Assembly (NCBI GenBank): GCA_030267965.1
Contig: BRYA01000212.1
Coordinates: 1 to 64,000 of the forward strand
Length of the DNA stretch: 64,000 nt
Direction: 5' to 3'
Source: Triparma columacea
Lineage: Eukaryota; Sar; Bolidophyceae; Parmales; Triparmaceae
Shown: positions 1-8,961 of the stretch, piece after piece
Numbering within the stretch: the first letter of the stretch is position 1
How the letters are laid out: each line of letters starts with the position of its first letter
Notes under the pieces: generated by a model
Database searches by the model: none
The model's input: the letters and a program-made list of their open reading frames with translations, nothing else
Told to the model about the DNA's origin: nothing
Position numbers and translations under genes: made by a program

Positions 1-126
1 CCCCCCTAACCCTAACCCTAACCCTAACCCTAACCCTAACCCTAACCCTAACCCTAACCCTAACCCTAACCCTAACCCTAACCCTAACCCTAACCCTAAC
101 CCTAACCCTAACCCTAACCCTAACCC
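1..126. repeat. Telomere repeat (CCCTAA)n
   Basis: Near-perfect tandem CCCTAA, i.e. TTAGGG toward the chromosome end, running from the first base to about 126. This is the C-rich strand read from the terminus inward, so base 1 is a physical left chromosome end. The array is short and was probably trimmed by assembly. Confidence 0.98.
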
Positions 127-605
127 TCACTTCTTTACTCCTCTCATTTCTCTCTAAAACTACACTCACCCTCCTTACTTCATCTTCATACACATCTACT
201 TCACTTACACACATCATTCCACCTTACATTTTCCTCTCTTCTACTCTCACTTCTTTACTCCTCACATTTCTCTCTAAAACTACACTCACCCTCCTTACTT
301 CATCTTCATACACATCTAAAACATTTACACACATCATTCCACCTTACACCTTTCTTACTTCTACCCTCAACCCTTAAATCCTCTCACTTTTCTCTAAAAG
401 TTCACTCACCCTCCTTTACTTCATCTTCATACACATCTACTACACTTACACACATCTTTCTATCTTATACCCTCCTCTCATCTACTCTCACTCCTTAATT
501 CCTTTCTCTCCATTCTACAACCACACTCTTCCTCCTTTCATTAATCCCCATACACATCCCCTACACTTCCATTATACTCACAAACCACTATAACACTTCC
601 ACAAA
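127..605. repeat. Subtelomeric tandem repeat, about 120-bp unit, four copies
   Basis: The same pyrimidine-rich block recurs near 127, 247, 366 and 487. Each unit has a CTCACTTCTTTACTCCTC-like start, then a TACACTCACCCTCCTT-like core, then CATCTTCATACACATCTA. The first two units are nearly identical and units 3 and 4 are progressively degraded with distance from the telomere. No coding frame is supported. Confidence 0.85.
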
Positions 606-862
606 TCTTCAAAACTCCATACACATTTACTACACCTCTATTATACTCACAAACCACTTTAACACTCCCATCATCCATCTACTACACTTCCATATAACTT
701 ATCATCACCTATAACACTCCTACAATACATCAAATACACCATCACAATACTCACAAACTACTATAACACTCCCACAATACTCAACATACACCATACTTAT
801 ACAATAATCACAACAATAACAAATCAAATCAATTTCTCCTACAAATGATGCTGCCCTATTAC
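540..862. repeat. Degenerate A/C-rich subtelomeric repeats
   Basis: Shorter degenerate blocks of the type CTACACTTCCATTATACTC followed by ACAAACCAC and TATAACACT recur at intervals of about 60-75 bp (near 561, 631, 682 and 742). They bridge the 120-bp array and the stop codon of the first gene. Nothing else is seen here. Confidence 0.6.
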
Positions 863-2833
863 TCACTCTCTGTCGTCATCTTCTATCAGCAGAAAACTGC
901 TTACTTTATATTTCCCACCTCCCACCCCTATAATATCTCCACCACCAGCACCTCCTACACTTGCTCTTCTAATACTTGCTCTCACAGCACCTGCAAGACC
1001 ACCCTGAGCTTCAGCATCAACACTTGCTCTCCTAACACTCTCTCTCCTTCTAGCATCTCCTGCTCCTGGAATGTATTCAACTGGCACTCTTGCTCTCATT
1101 GCTTCATCAAACCACTTAGGCTTCTCCTCTTCCCATCTTACCCAATTAGCCTCTACCCAAGCTTTCACTTCATTTTCTATTGAACTCCAGTGATGCTTTG
1201 ACATAGCCATGTGTGCAGCCTTTATTCCGTCGCCTTTTCCTTCTCTAAAACCTTTCATTGTCAATTCCTTACCCTTTTGTAAGCTGTAGAAGGTGCCCCA
1301 GTATTTTCTCTCGATATTAAAGAAAAATACAGCAAACAATAAGACTGTACATGGTATAATTCCTACTACTTTCCATGCAAATCTAAGCACTTTGTCTTCA
1401 ACACCTCCACTTTCAGCTACTAATATGGCTATTGGAAGACTTCCCATTGTCAATATAAATCCAAGCACCCAATAGATTCCACCAAGCTCGTAGGAATGCC
1501 TAAACTGCACAATTGATGTAAAGTCTGTCACAATTTTAATCAGCACTCTTATCACTATGCTAACCAATATCTCGGCATTTCCTGCTACAGGTGCCCAATA
1601 CCAGAAGTCTCCTCTTAACATCTTCACCAATAAGTAAACACAAAGGTCAGCACCAACATAGAGAGAGACCCATCTACCACCAAGTAGCCCTAAAACTACT
1701 ATTGTCATGCATCTTAAAACAAGCATACCTGCACTAAAGAGTGTCATAGATATAAATATGATTGACCTTTTGGTAGGATTTGCAGGCACATACCCATAGA
1801 AGTCGGGAACTTGTTCTCTCTTCACTGGGTCAGTATCAAAGTCATAACTAATAGTTGCAGATGCGAAGCCTGTTGTCAATGCTGAAACTGTAAGTGAGAT
1901 CCAAGCTGCAACTGCAACATTTTGTTCACTTGTTGTAATTGCCATAAGTTGGATAATCACTCCAGGTATGGCTTCTGCAAACATCTCAATCACTTTCATC
2001 ATAGTCAACTCTACCAGAGCATCAAATGCTTGTCCGGCCTCTTGCTTTTCTCCTTTTGCAACCCTGTAAGCATCAACAGCAGGCTTAAAGCCAATCAAAA
2101 TAGGAAACCACTCCCTAATCACCTTCACCATCCCCAACTTCCTGTTCTGTAGCCAAACAGCAAACATCTGCAACCCAATTGATACCATTAAACTTGCTAA
2201 AGAAGCTTTAAAGTACCCATACTTCTCATCACTCCAAAACATGTACGTCACATACACATCAGTAACTAAATCGGTCATACTAGTAATAGCCCCAACAGTC
2301 ACTCTCGCCTTCAACCCCCACGGCACTTCCTTTAAAAGCCTGTAGCTAATTGTCTCAAGCATAGGTCTGAACCACTCAAACTCCTGATCAAGCTCCTGCA
2401 AAGCAGAAAAATTTAAGATGAAAGCATCTACAGCAGCAACAGGCTGAGTATTAATAGCCAAACTCCTCGCTAGAGACTCTCCGATCTCCCTTCCATCCTT
2501 CTCCACGAGCTCAGCAGCTCTACCTTCTACCCTCTTCAACTTACTCAGCTTGTTCTTGACAACTGCGTCAAGCATTGGTGTGATAAACGTGTATTCCTCT
2601 GCAGCTTGTCTGAGAACATAGTTTGACCCTATAAATAACCTGACAGCTTCCTCCTTTGTCATTCCCTTCTTCCTGAAACTTATTGCAACCAACAGTTGCT
2701 CACCCAACAATTGTCCTACTTTGTTAGGATCTAAACCTGCATAGTCTTGTGTAGTATCATTCACAGCATGTGAAGCAATAAGTGCACCTCCATTGTCCAA
2801 CCCAACACTTGCTCTCCTAATACTTGTTCTCAA
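863..2833 (-). CDS. Second membrane module of the START/multi-span gene (frameshifted from 2842-8079)
   Basis: Open frame of about 656 codons. The 5' end has no ATG: the frame opens after a TAG and the first ATG lies well inside. The product parallels the C-terminal third of the upstream ORF: a helical region, then about 7-8 hydrophobic segments with near-identical stretches (LKARVTVGAITSM, DFYGYVPANPTKRSIIF, GKELTMKGFREGK), then a hydrophilic tail rich in RRAS/RRES motifs. It is best read as the last part of the same gene, a tandem duplicate of the membrane module, put out of frame by a 2-nt expansion near 2886. The membrane part loosely resembles XK-related proteins (acidic residues in the first spans, a KIVEMFAEAIPG-type helix), which is only a suggestion. 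A separate gene with an unseen 5' exon is possible but less likely. Confidence 0.7.
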   Translation of the reverse strand: MRTSIRRASVGLDNGGALIASHAVNDTTQDYAGLDPNKVGQLLGEQLLVAISFRKKGMTKEEAVRLFIGSNYVLRQAAEEYTFITPMLDAVVKNKLSKLKRVEGRAAELVEKDGREIGESLARSLAINTQPVAAVDAFILNFSALQELDQEFEWFRPMLETISYRLLKEVPWGLKARVTVGAITSMTDLVTDVYVTYMFWSDEKYGYFKASLASLMVSIGLQMFAVWLQNRKLGMVKVIREWFPILIGFKPAVDAYRVAKGEKQEAGQAFDALVELTMMKVIEMFAEAIPGVIIQLMAITTSEQNVAVAAWISLTVSALTTGFASATISYDFDTDPVKREQVPDFYGYVPANPTKRSIIFISMTLFSAGMLVLRCMTIVVLGLLGGRWVSLYVGADLCVYLLVKMLRGDFWYWAPVAGNAEILVSIVIRVLIKIVTDFTSIVQFRHSYELGGIYWVLGFILTMGSLPIAILVAESGGVEDKVLRFAWKVVGIIPCTVLLFAVFFFNIERKYWGTFYSLQKGKELTMKGFREGKGDGIKAAHMAMSKHHWSSIENEVKAWVEANWVRWEEEKPKWFDEAMRARVPVEYIPGAGDARRRESVRRASVDAEAQGGLAGAVRASIRRASVGGAGGGDIIGVGGGKYKVSSFLLIEDDDRE

Positions 2834-2841
2834 AGCATCTG

Positions 2842-5800
2842 CTAGACCACCCTCAGCTTTACCATTGACACTTGCTCTCCTAACACTCTCTCTCTCCTTC
2901 TAGCATCTCCTGCTCCTGGAATGTATCCAACAGGCACTCTAGCTCTCATTGCATCATCAAACCACTCAGGCTTCTCGTCCTCCCATCTTTCCCAGTTAGC
3001 CTCAACCCAAGCTTTTACTTCATTTTCTATTGAACTCCAGTGATGCTTTGACATAGCCATGTGTGCAGCCTTTGCTCCGTCAACTTTTCCTTCTCTAAAA
3101 CCTTTCATTGTCAATTCCTTACCCTTTTGTAAGCTGTAGAAGGTACCCCAATGTTTTTTCTCAATGCTAAAGAAAAATACAGCAAACAACACAACTGTAC
3201 ATGGTATAAATATTCCAACTACTCTCCATGCCAATTTGAGCCCATTCTCTGCAACATCTTTCCTTTCAGCAAGAATTATCGCTACTGGGAGGCTTCCCAT
3301 TGTCAATACAAATCCAAACATCCAATACATCCCTCCAAGCTCATACGAATGCCTAAACTGCACAATTGATGTAAAGTCTGTCACACCCTTCACCAACACT
3401 CTAGCTACAATGCTATTCACAATTTCTGCATTGCCACCAAGATGAATCCAATACCAAAAGTCTCCTCTCAAAACCTTCACAAACAAGTATAGACCAAGGT
3501 CAGCACCAACATAGAGAGAGACCCAATTACCACCAAGTAGCCCTAATACAACTATTGTCATGCACCTTATCACAAGCATACACGCACTGAAGAGCATCAT
3601 TGCAACAAATATGATAGATCTCTTGGTGGGATTTGCAGGCACATACCCATAAAAGTCAGGCACTTGCTCTCTCCTCACTGGGTCAGTGTCATAGTCATAA
3701 CTGATAGTTGCTGATGCAAAGCCTGTTGTAATTGCTGACACTGCAACTGAAAGCCATGCTGAAGTTCCAACCTCTTTGTCACTGGTTGCTATAGCCATAA
3801 GTTGGATGATCACTCCAGGTATGGCCTCAGCAAACATCTCAACAATTTTCATTGTTGTCAACTCGAACATTGGATCAACAGCTGTCCCTAACTCTTGTTT
3901 TCCTCCCTTTGCAATCCTATAAGCATCTACAGCAGGCTTGTACCCAAGCAAGATTGGAATCCACTCCCACAATACCCTCTTCATCCCCAACTTCCTGTTC
4001 TGTGCCCAAATAGCAAGCACCTGGACCCCAATTGACACTGTCAAACTTGCCAAAGATGCCTTGAAGTACCCATACTTTTTATCTCTCCAAAACATGTAAG
4101 TCACATTCACATCAGTGAGCAAATCAGACATACTAGTTATAGCCCCAACAGTCACCCTTGCCTTTAAGCCTAAGTTTGACTTCATGAATAGTTTCATGAC
4201 AATCTCCTCAAGCATTGGCCTTACCAACTCTTGTTCATTCATAACTTCTTGCACTTCAGTGAATTGATGCGCCCACTCATCTACAGCATGAGCAGCAGTT
4301 GCTGTGGTCAACATGACTGCTGTCATTGCATTCCCAATTTCCCACCCCCTGGCTTCCTCCTCACTGTTATCTTCTCCCTCATTTGTCGCTCTCCTTTTAA
4401 ATTTGTTCATAACCACAGCATAAAGCATAGTTCTCATGAAACCGTGCTGCTCTGTAGTCTCTGTCAGTGCCCTATTGGCAGCAATAAAGTCCCTTACAAC
4501 CTCTACTTTACTGTCCCCAGAATTCCTTTTCTTCACTCTCTCCATCAGCTGCTCTCCAAACCTCCTCCCATCCTGTTCCCCTGCTTCAATGCTCTTGAGC
4601 AGATTATCAAAGTAGTAAGCAGCATCAGTTGCCATGCTTAGGTGCTTAATTACACTCTGTTTGCTAGCAGCTTTTCCTAAACCCTCCTGACTAGTCATCA
4701 TTTCAACATTTGTCTTCATCTGACCAGCTTCCGAGAACCTTACAGCAGTGAATTGCCCTTCATGTTCGACTGTGATTACAAGTGTCTTGTTGTTAACACT
4801 GTGAAGCTCGAGCTGGGAGTCACCTCCATTTTTAAGGCCCCAGAAGAACGCTGCAACTTCCTTGTGGGATGTTCTCACAGTTATTGAAGTCTTCCCCCAC
4901 CCCATTCCCTTCTCTGCCTTTAGCAATGTCTGTCCAGTGGAACCACTAATGACCTCTTGAGCTCCCTCAATCTCGTCAAAATGACTTTCAATCCCTGGTG
5001 CTCCCTCAATTGCAATCTTCTCAAACTTTGCAATGATCTGCTGTCTGTTGAAGGTAGCAATTTCTTTGCTCTTATCAAACTTCTTCCGCAATTCAACCAT
5101 GCTGCTTGCATACCCAGTTGACAAGCGCTTCATGATAAAACTTGGCACAGAGCCTTTGATGTCCACCTTCGTAGCAAATGTGACTTTAGTCTGGGGAACG
5201 CCACCAGTGGTTGTGAGTGCCTCAAACATCCAGGTAGTTCTTACTGTTGCAAGCACAGTTTGAGAGCTCAATTGGAAATCTTTATCAAGCAAGTTAGTGT
5301 CCTTGTATACTGTCCAACAGACCTTGTCTCCTTCCTCCTTTTGCCAGCAAATAAAGCTTCTCCACTCCCTATCAGAAAGCCCTCGTACTCCAAGACTCCT
5401 CCTGTTTAAATAAAGCTGTGAGTGGCCATTCAATTTCTTTGTTTTGATCGCCTTGTACTTTTTCCCAAGTTTAGCCTTTCTCTGCCTTGAATCCTTAATG
5501 AACTCGTATGCCACACACTCTGCAAGTGAAGCATCTACAACAGTCTCGCACACGCCAACCACCAGGCCTTCACCTTCGAGGTGCACACCTTTCAACTTTA
5601 CCCTGGGATCTGGACTCTTCACAATCTTGAATTTTTTGCTTGCAATGCACTTCTCATAAAACTCCTTCCCCTTCCTGATTGCATCCTTCTCATCATCTGT
5701 ATAATCTTGGGGCTCATTCATGATGATGTTTGCAAGAGAGGCCAGTGCAGTTTTATCAACCTCTTCGTCCTGCTTGAAGGAGTCTCTGATCTCTGATATC

Positions 5801-8079
5801 GTACTTAGTGCTCGTGGTATTGTGCTGTTGAGAACTTTAATTGGAATATACCCCCCTGTGTCCATAAATTGGGTCAATGTGAGTTTACACTGGAGAACAC
5901 CATTATGGTCCTTAATATTCTTTGCAGTGAGAATGCCACTTGTTGTTGCCCGCACAAGCTTTCCTAATTTACTCCCATAGTCTACCTGCTCTTTAGCTGG
6001 TACAAACGCTACAGACATAGTGCTGTTTCGGTGTCCTTTTTGCCATACATATCTCATCACAAACTCTCTTTTGTCAAGAGGGAAGGGAAGCTTCTTTACA
6101 ACAGCAAAAAGCTTTTCGTTGATCCTCCTCTTGCCACTCTTCCATATTTCTAGCTTTGCAGCGTCAGCAACTTCTCTGCTTATAGCCATTCTTTCTCTGC
6201 TACAGCTTTCAAAGAACCATGCAGCTGCTTCCTCTGCTGAACAGTCGGCAACACACTCGGCTCTTCCAAAACCAAGTGTCTTTTTTCCTTCCTCCTGCTG
6301 CTTGAACTTGATTTCCATCTTCACTCCCCCATAAGGTGACTCAAGTGGCCTCCACCCTGCTTCATCTTCCCCACCAAAGAGCTCCTCCAACTCCCCAAAT
6401 ACCTCCTTCTGGTCCTCCTCCAACTCAACACCCTCCCTCATCCTCTTCACCAAAACCCCCCTGACCTCAGCATCAACTTCCTTCCCATTCCTCCTATACT
6501 TCTCCTGCAACCTGTTGGCCTCAATAAGCTGATTCTTTGCAAGGTAGTCAATTGCTTTATCCATCACTGCATTTTGAAGAAGGCCTGTAAAATGCAGATT
6601 GACGGTCTGAATGCGTGTCACCCTACAGACATTTGGAGCGATCCCATCGAAGAAGTAGACACCTATAGCCTCTGCTAGCACAAACCCTTCCTTACTGAGG
6701 TCCTTGAAGCCTCCTCCAGGGTACTCTGTCAGTGGCACAAAAGCTAACATGTATGAAGTCCCTCCATTCTCAAGTTGGATTTCCTTCCACACGAACCAAT
6801 TCTCAAATAGTCTATTGGTGGCGGCAGGGACCTTCTTACCTGCATGATAGTGCACACTTCTAGTTCCGTCGACATCCTTCCTGATTGTCCTTGGCAAGTT
6901 CCCTTCTTTTTGGTAGTGTTTTAAAGACTTCTCCAATGTGTCAAGCAGAAATTGCTCTGCCAACATACCCTTTGCTGACTTGTCCACAGTGACCACAAAG
7001 GCTGCCCAAACCTTGTCCTCCTCTCTCCACAGGAACTTATCAATGCCCTCCTTCAGTGTCCCCTTGACTCTCTTCCCCTTCGTGTGAAGTTCCTTCTCTA
7101 GCCTCCCAACTCTCTCCAGCATTGCCTTCTCCTCTGTTGTCAGGTGCGGTGCTCTCGGCATGACCTCCTCCACAAAGTGTCTTTTCCTCCTCTCATCAAT
7201 CACAGCAGGCTGTCTGAACTCATCCATTACTTCTTTGAGAATTCCCTTCAATGAGGTATAGGCAGACTTGGTGTCGCTTTTCCCGCCACTTTTAAAACTA
7301 GGGCGCGCAGGGCCCGCACTCTTGAAACTAGGGCGCGCACTTATGAAACTAGGGCGCGCACTTATGTAACTAGGGTGCACACTCTTTGAGCTCTTGTTTG
7401 TGCTAATGCCAACTTCCGATTTTGTCTCTGTTACCCTCTCCTCTGCCTTTAGAGTTCCCGCCATGGTGACTGCAGTTTGTCCAAACTCAAAGTCAGTGAA
7501 GGTGAGCTTGCCCTTAATGACACCTTGTTTGACAGTCTTGGTCTTTATTGACGCTAGAATTTCGACAAGCATAGCAGTGGCCTCATCAGAAAGGTCATCC
7601 TCATCAAGTGGTGCCAACTCCATAATGTTCGTCGATTCGTCAGGAGATATGACTTTGACGTCGAGGAGAAATTCCACAAACTTATTCCCGTTGCCGTAGT
7701 GCTGCCAGTAGACGAGTCTATGAATGACTCCTTCCTTTTCTTCATACTCCTGGAGGGTCTTCCTTCGGAACTTGCCCTGCTCACAATCGGTGAGGAGAAA
7801 GTCAATGATCTTGTCGCGCTCGTCGTGGAAAACACCAGCGAGCCCTAAAACTTTCACATCTTCGCCAGTGGAAGTGTCGATGAGGCCTTCAATGGCTCCT
7901 CGGTCATCCAGAAGCTTCACAAGTTTACCTTGTTCGGGACCAAGAGCTTCATAATCGATATCTACGGGGCCATGTATTGCGGAGGGTGTGTGATTGGGGG
8001 CTAAGGGGGGCTCGGAGACGAACTTGGTCTTGCCGGCGTCATTCACGACTCCCGCATCTGCTTCAACCTCGCCCTCCAT
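2842..8079 (-). CDS. Giant START-domain protein with multi-span membrane module
   Basis: Single ORF of 1745 aa; ATG at 8079. Residues 1 to about 1170 hold several degenerate START-like lipid-binding domains in series (about 40-220, 290-550, 610-800, 810-1060, with a shorter piece near 1090-1170), recognised by the pattern of strands and a long C-terminal helix. A 7-residue repeat of ARPSFxS type lies near residues 235-265. The last 400 or so residues form a hydrophobic module with about 7-8 membrane spans, followed by GYIPGAGDARRRE. The ORF then stops early at 2842 because of a GA expansion; without it the frame would run on into 863-2833. START domains bind sterols or phospholipids, so a membrane-bound lipid sensor or transfer protein is a reasonable inference. 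It is the most telomere-proximal gene, and no intron is seen. Confidence 0.8.
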   Translation of the reverse strand: MEGEVEADAGVVNDAGKTKFVSEPPLAPNHTPSAIHGPVDIDYEALGPEQGKLVKLLDDRGAIEGLIDTSTGEDVKVLGLAGVFHDERDKIIDFLLTDCEQGKFRRKTLQEYEEKEGVIHRLVYWQHYGNGNKFVEFLLDVKVISPDESTNIMELAPLDEDDLSDEATAMLVEILASIKTKTVKQGVIKGKLTFTDFEFGQTAVTMAGTLKAEERVTETKSEVGISTNKSSKSVHPSYISARPSFISARPSFKSAGPARPSFKSGGKSDTKSAYTSLKGILKEVMDEFRQPAVIDERRKRHFVEEVMPRAPHLTTEEKAMLERVGRLEKELHTKGKRVKGTLKEGIDKFLWREEDKVWAAFVVTVDKSAKGMLAEQFLLDTLEKSLKHYQKEGNLPRTIRKDVDGTRSVHYHAGKKVPAATNRLFENWFVWKEIQLENGGTSYMLAFVPLTEYPGGGFKDLSKEGFVLAEAIGVYFFDGIAPNVCRVTRIQTVNLHFTGLLQNAVMDKAIDYLAKNQLIEANRLQEKYRRNGKEVDAEVRGVLVKRMREGVELEEDQKEVFGELEELFGGEDEAGWRPLESPYGGVKMEIKFKQQEEGKKTLGFGRAECVADCSAEEAAAWFFESCSRERMAISREVADAAKLEIWKSGKRRINEKLFAVVKKLPFPLDKREFVMRYVWQKGHRNSTMSVAFVPAKEQVDYGSKLGKLVRATTSGILTAKNIKDHNGVLQCKLTLTQFMDTGGYIPIKVLNSTIPRALSTISEIRDSFKQDEEVDKTALASLANIIMNEPQDYTDDEKDAIRKGKEFYEKCIASKKFKIVKSPDPRVKLKGVHLEGEGLVVGVCETVVDASLAECVAYEFIKDSRQRKAKLGKKYKAIKTKKLNGHSQLYLNRRSLGVRGLSDREWRSFICWQKEEGDKVCWTVYKDTNLLDKDFQLSSQTVLATVRTTWMFEALTTTGGVPQTKVTFATKVDIKGSVPSFIMKRLSTGYASSMVELRKKFDKSKEIATFNRQQIIAKFEKIAIEGAPGIESHFDEIEGAQEVISGSTGQTLLKAEKGMGWGKTSITVRTSHKEVAAFFWGLKNGGDSQLELHSVNNKTLVITVEHEGQFTAVRFSEAGQMKTNVEMMTSQEGLGKAASKQSVIKHLSMATDAAYYFDNLLKSIEAGEQDGRRFGEQLMERVKKRNSGDSKVEVVRDFIAANRALTETTEQHGFMRTMLYAVVMNKFKRRATNEGEDNSEEEARGWEIGNAMTAVMLTTATAAHAVDEWAHQFTEVQEVMNEQELVRPMLEEIVMKLFMKSNLGLKARVTVGAITSMSDLLTDVNVTYMFWRDKKYGYFKASLASLTVSIGVQVLAIWAQNRKLGMKRVLWEWIPILLGYKPAVDAYRIAKGGKQELGTAVDPMFELTTMKIVEMFAEAIPGVIIQLMAIATSDKEVGTSAWLSVAVSAITTGFASATISYDYDTDPVRREQVPDFYGYVPANPTKRSIIFVAMMLFSACMLVIRCMTIVVLGLLGGNWVSLYVGADLGLYLFVKVLRGDFWYWIHLGGNAEIVNSIVARVLVKGVTDFTSIVQFRHSYELGGMYWMFGFVLTMGSLPVAIILAERKDVAENGLKLAWRVVGIFIPCTVVLFAVFFFSIEKKHWGTFYSLQKGKELTMKGFREGKVDGAKAAHMAMSKHHWSSIENEVKAWVEANWERWEDEKPEWFDDAMRARVPVGYIPGAGDARRRERVLGEQVSMVKLRVV
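7291..7381. repeat. Coding minisatellite, about 21-bp unit
   Basis: Four copies of an AAACTAGGGCGCGCA-centred unit, at about 7291, 7321, 7342 and 7363, inside the START gene. On the minus strand they encode repeated ARPSF(K/I)SA. One spacer differs (AGP), so the copies are not all in perfect register. Confidence 0.85.
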
Positions 8080-8961
8080 GACGATCTTGATTGGGTGCTG
8101 AAAATCATGCGTTCACGATCGATGTGCGTAAAAAAAAGTGGCGGAGCGGCGTTTATAGGTGTGAGTAAAGATGTCGTACATTAGCATACTCGTATAGTGC
8201 TTAGTTATTGCGCGTTTTTATCTTTTCCAAAATCACCCAATCTTTTTGGGTCCATCGCGAGTGTCCAACGCCAGTCCTCATCTGGAAGGCAAGTTGCAGG
8301 GTGGGGGCAGGCCTCATCACCACGATCAGGTACATAGAACCCCCAATATACCGCCCCGATCCAACGTTAAGCCTTTTCGTCTCTCTCTTTACATTCTCAC
8401 CTTCCAAATGAGGACTAAATTGCTTGTGCTCACGACGTTGGCCGGGAGCAGTGTGAGCTAGGTATTATGCTTCAGTCAACACTTAAAGCGATCAAACTCT
8501 ATTTTCTGAGTGTTGCGTAGTATTATCGATCTTCTGGTTGCAACGAATACGACAATGCGATGTAAATGAGCTTCCTGTAACAAGAAATTGTTTTGAGGTG
8601 TTTCTTGAAAGTTTAATATTTCACCTTGAACTTCGTCTATGCCTCTATATCTTCGTGTTTCCAGTCCTAAGATCAGCGTTTGTTCCCACTTGTCATTTCA
8701 TGAACGCTATATCTTCCCAATAACAAAATCAATCTATCTGCTACACCCTCTTCCTCCTTCTCGATCCCTCAAATCGACCCAAAGAGTCGCACGGACCCAA
8801 TATACACAGCCTTCCTCTCAAACGTTGGCCAAGGCAACACAATTTGCCCTTCCCTACTCACAACACATAAAACCAAGCCAGCAAGTTCGTAGCATCCACT
8901 CGCCCTTGGTACTGTCGCCTTCCTCCCTGTGTTAAAAAATAATATAGTTTTGAAACAACGT
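8080..8961. other. Intergenic region, no gene seen
   Basis: About 880 bp between the 5' end of the START gene and the 3' end of the channel gene, both on the minus strand. Only short, unconserved-looking ORFs on both strands. It should hold the START gene promoter just above 8079 and the channel terminator region just below 8961; no clear motif was found. Confidence 0.6.

Noticed and set aside
127..605. CRISPR-like array
   Set aside because: The units are long, contiguous and degenerate, with no constant-repeat/unique-spacer pattern, and the sequence is eukaryotic.
845..1183. 112-aa plus-strand ORF over the 3' end of the START gene
   Set aside because: Antisense shadow of a repetitive coding tail; Ser/Thr/Cys-rich composition comes from reverse reading of the GA/GC-rich sense strand.
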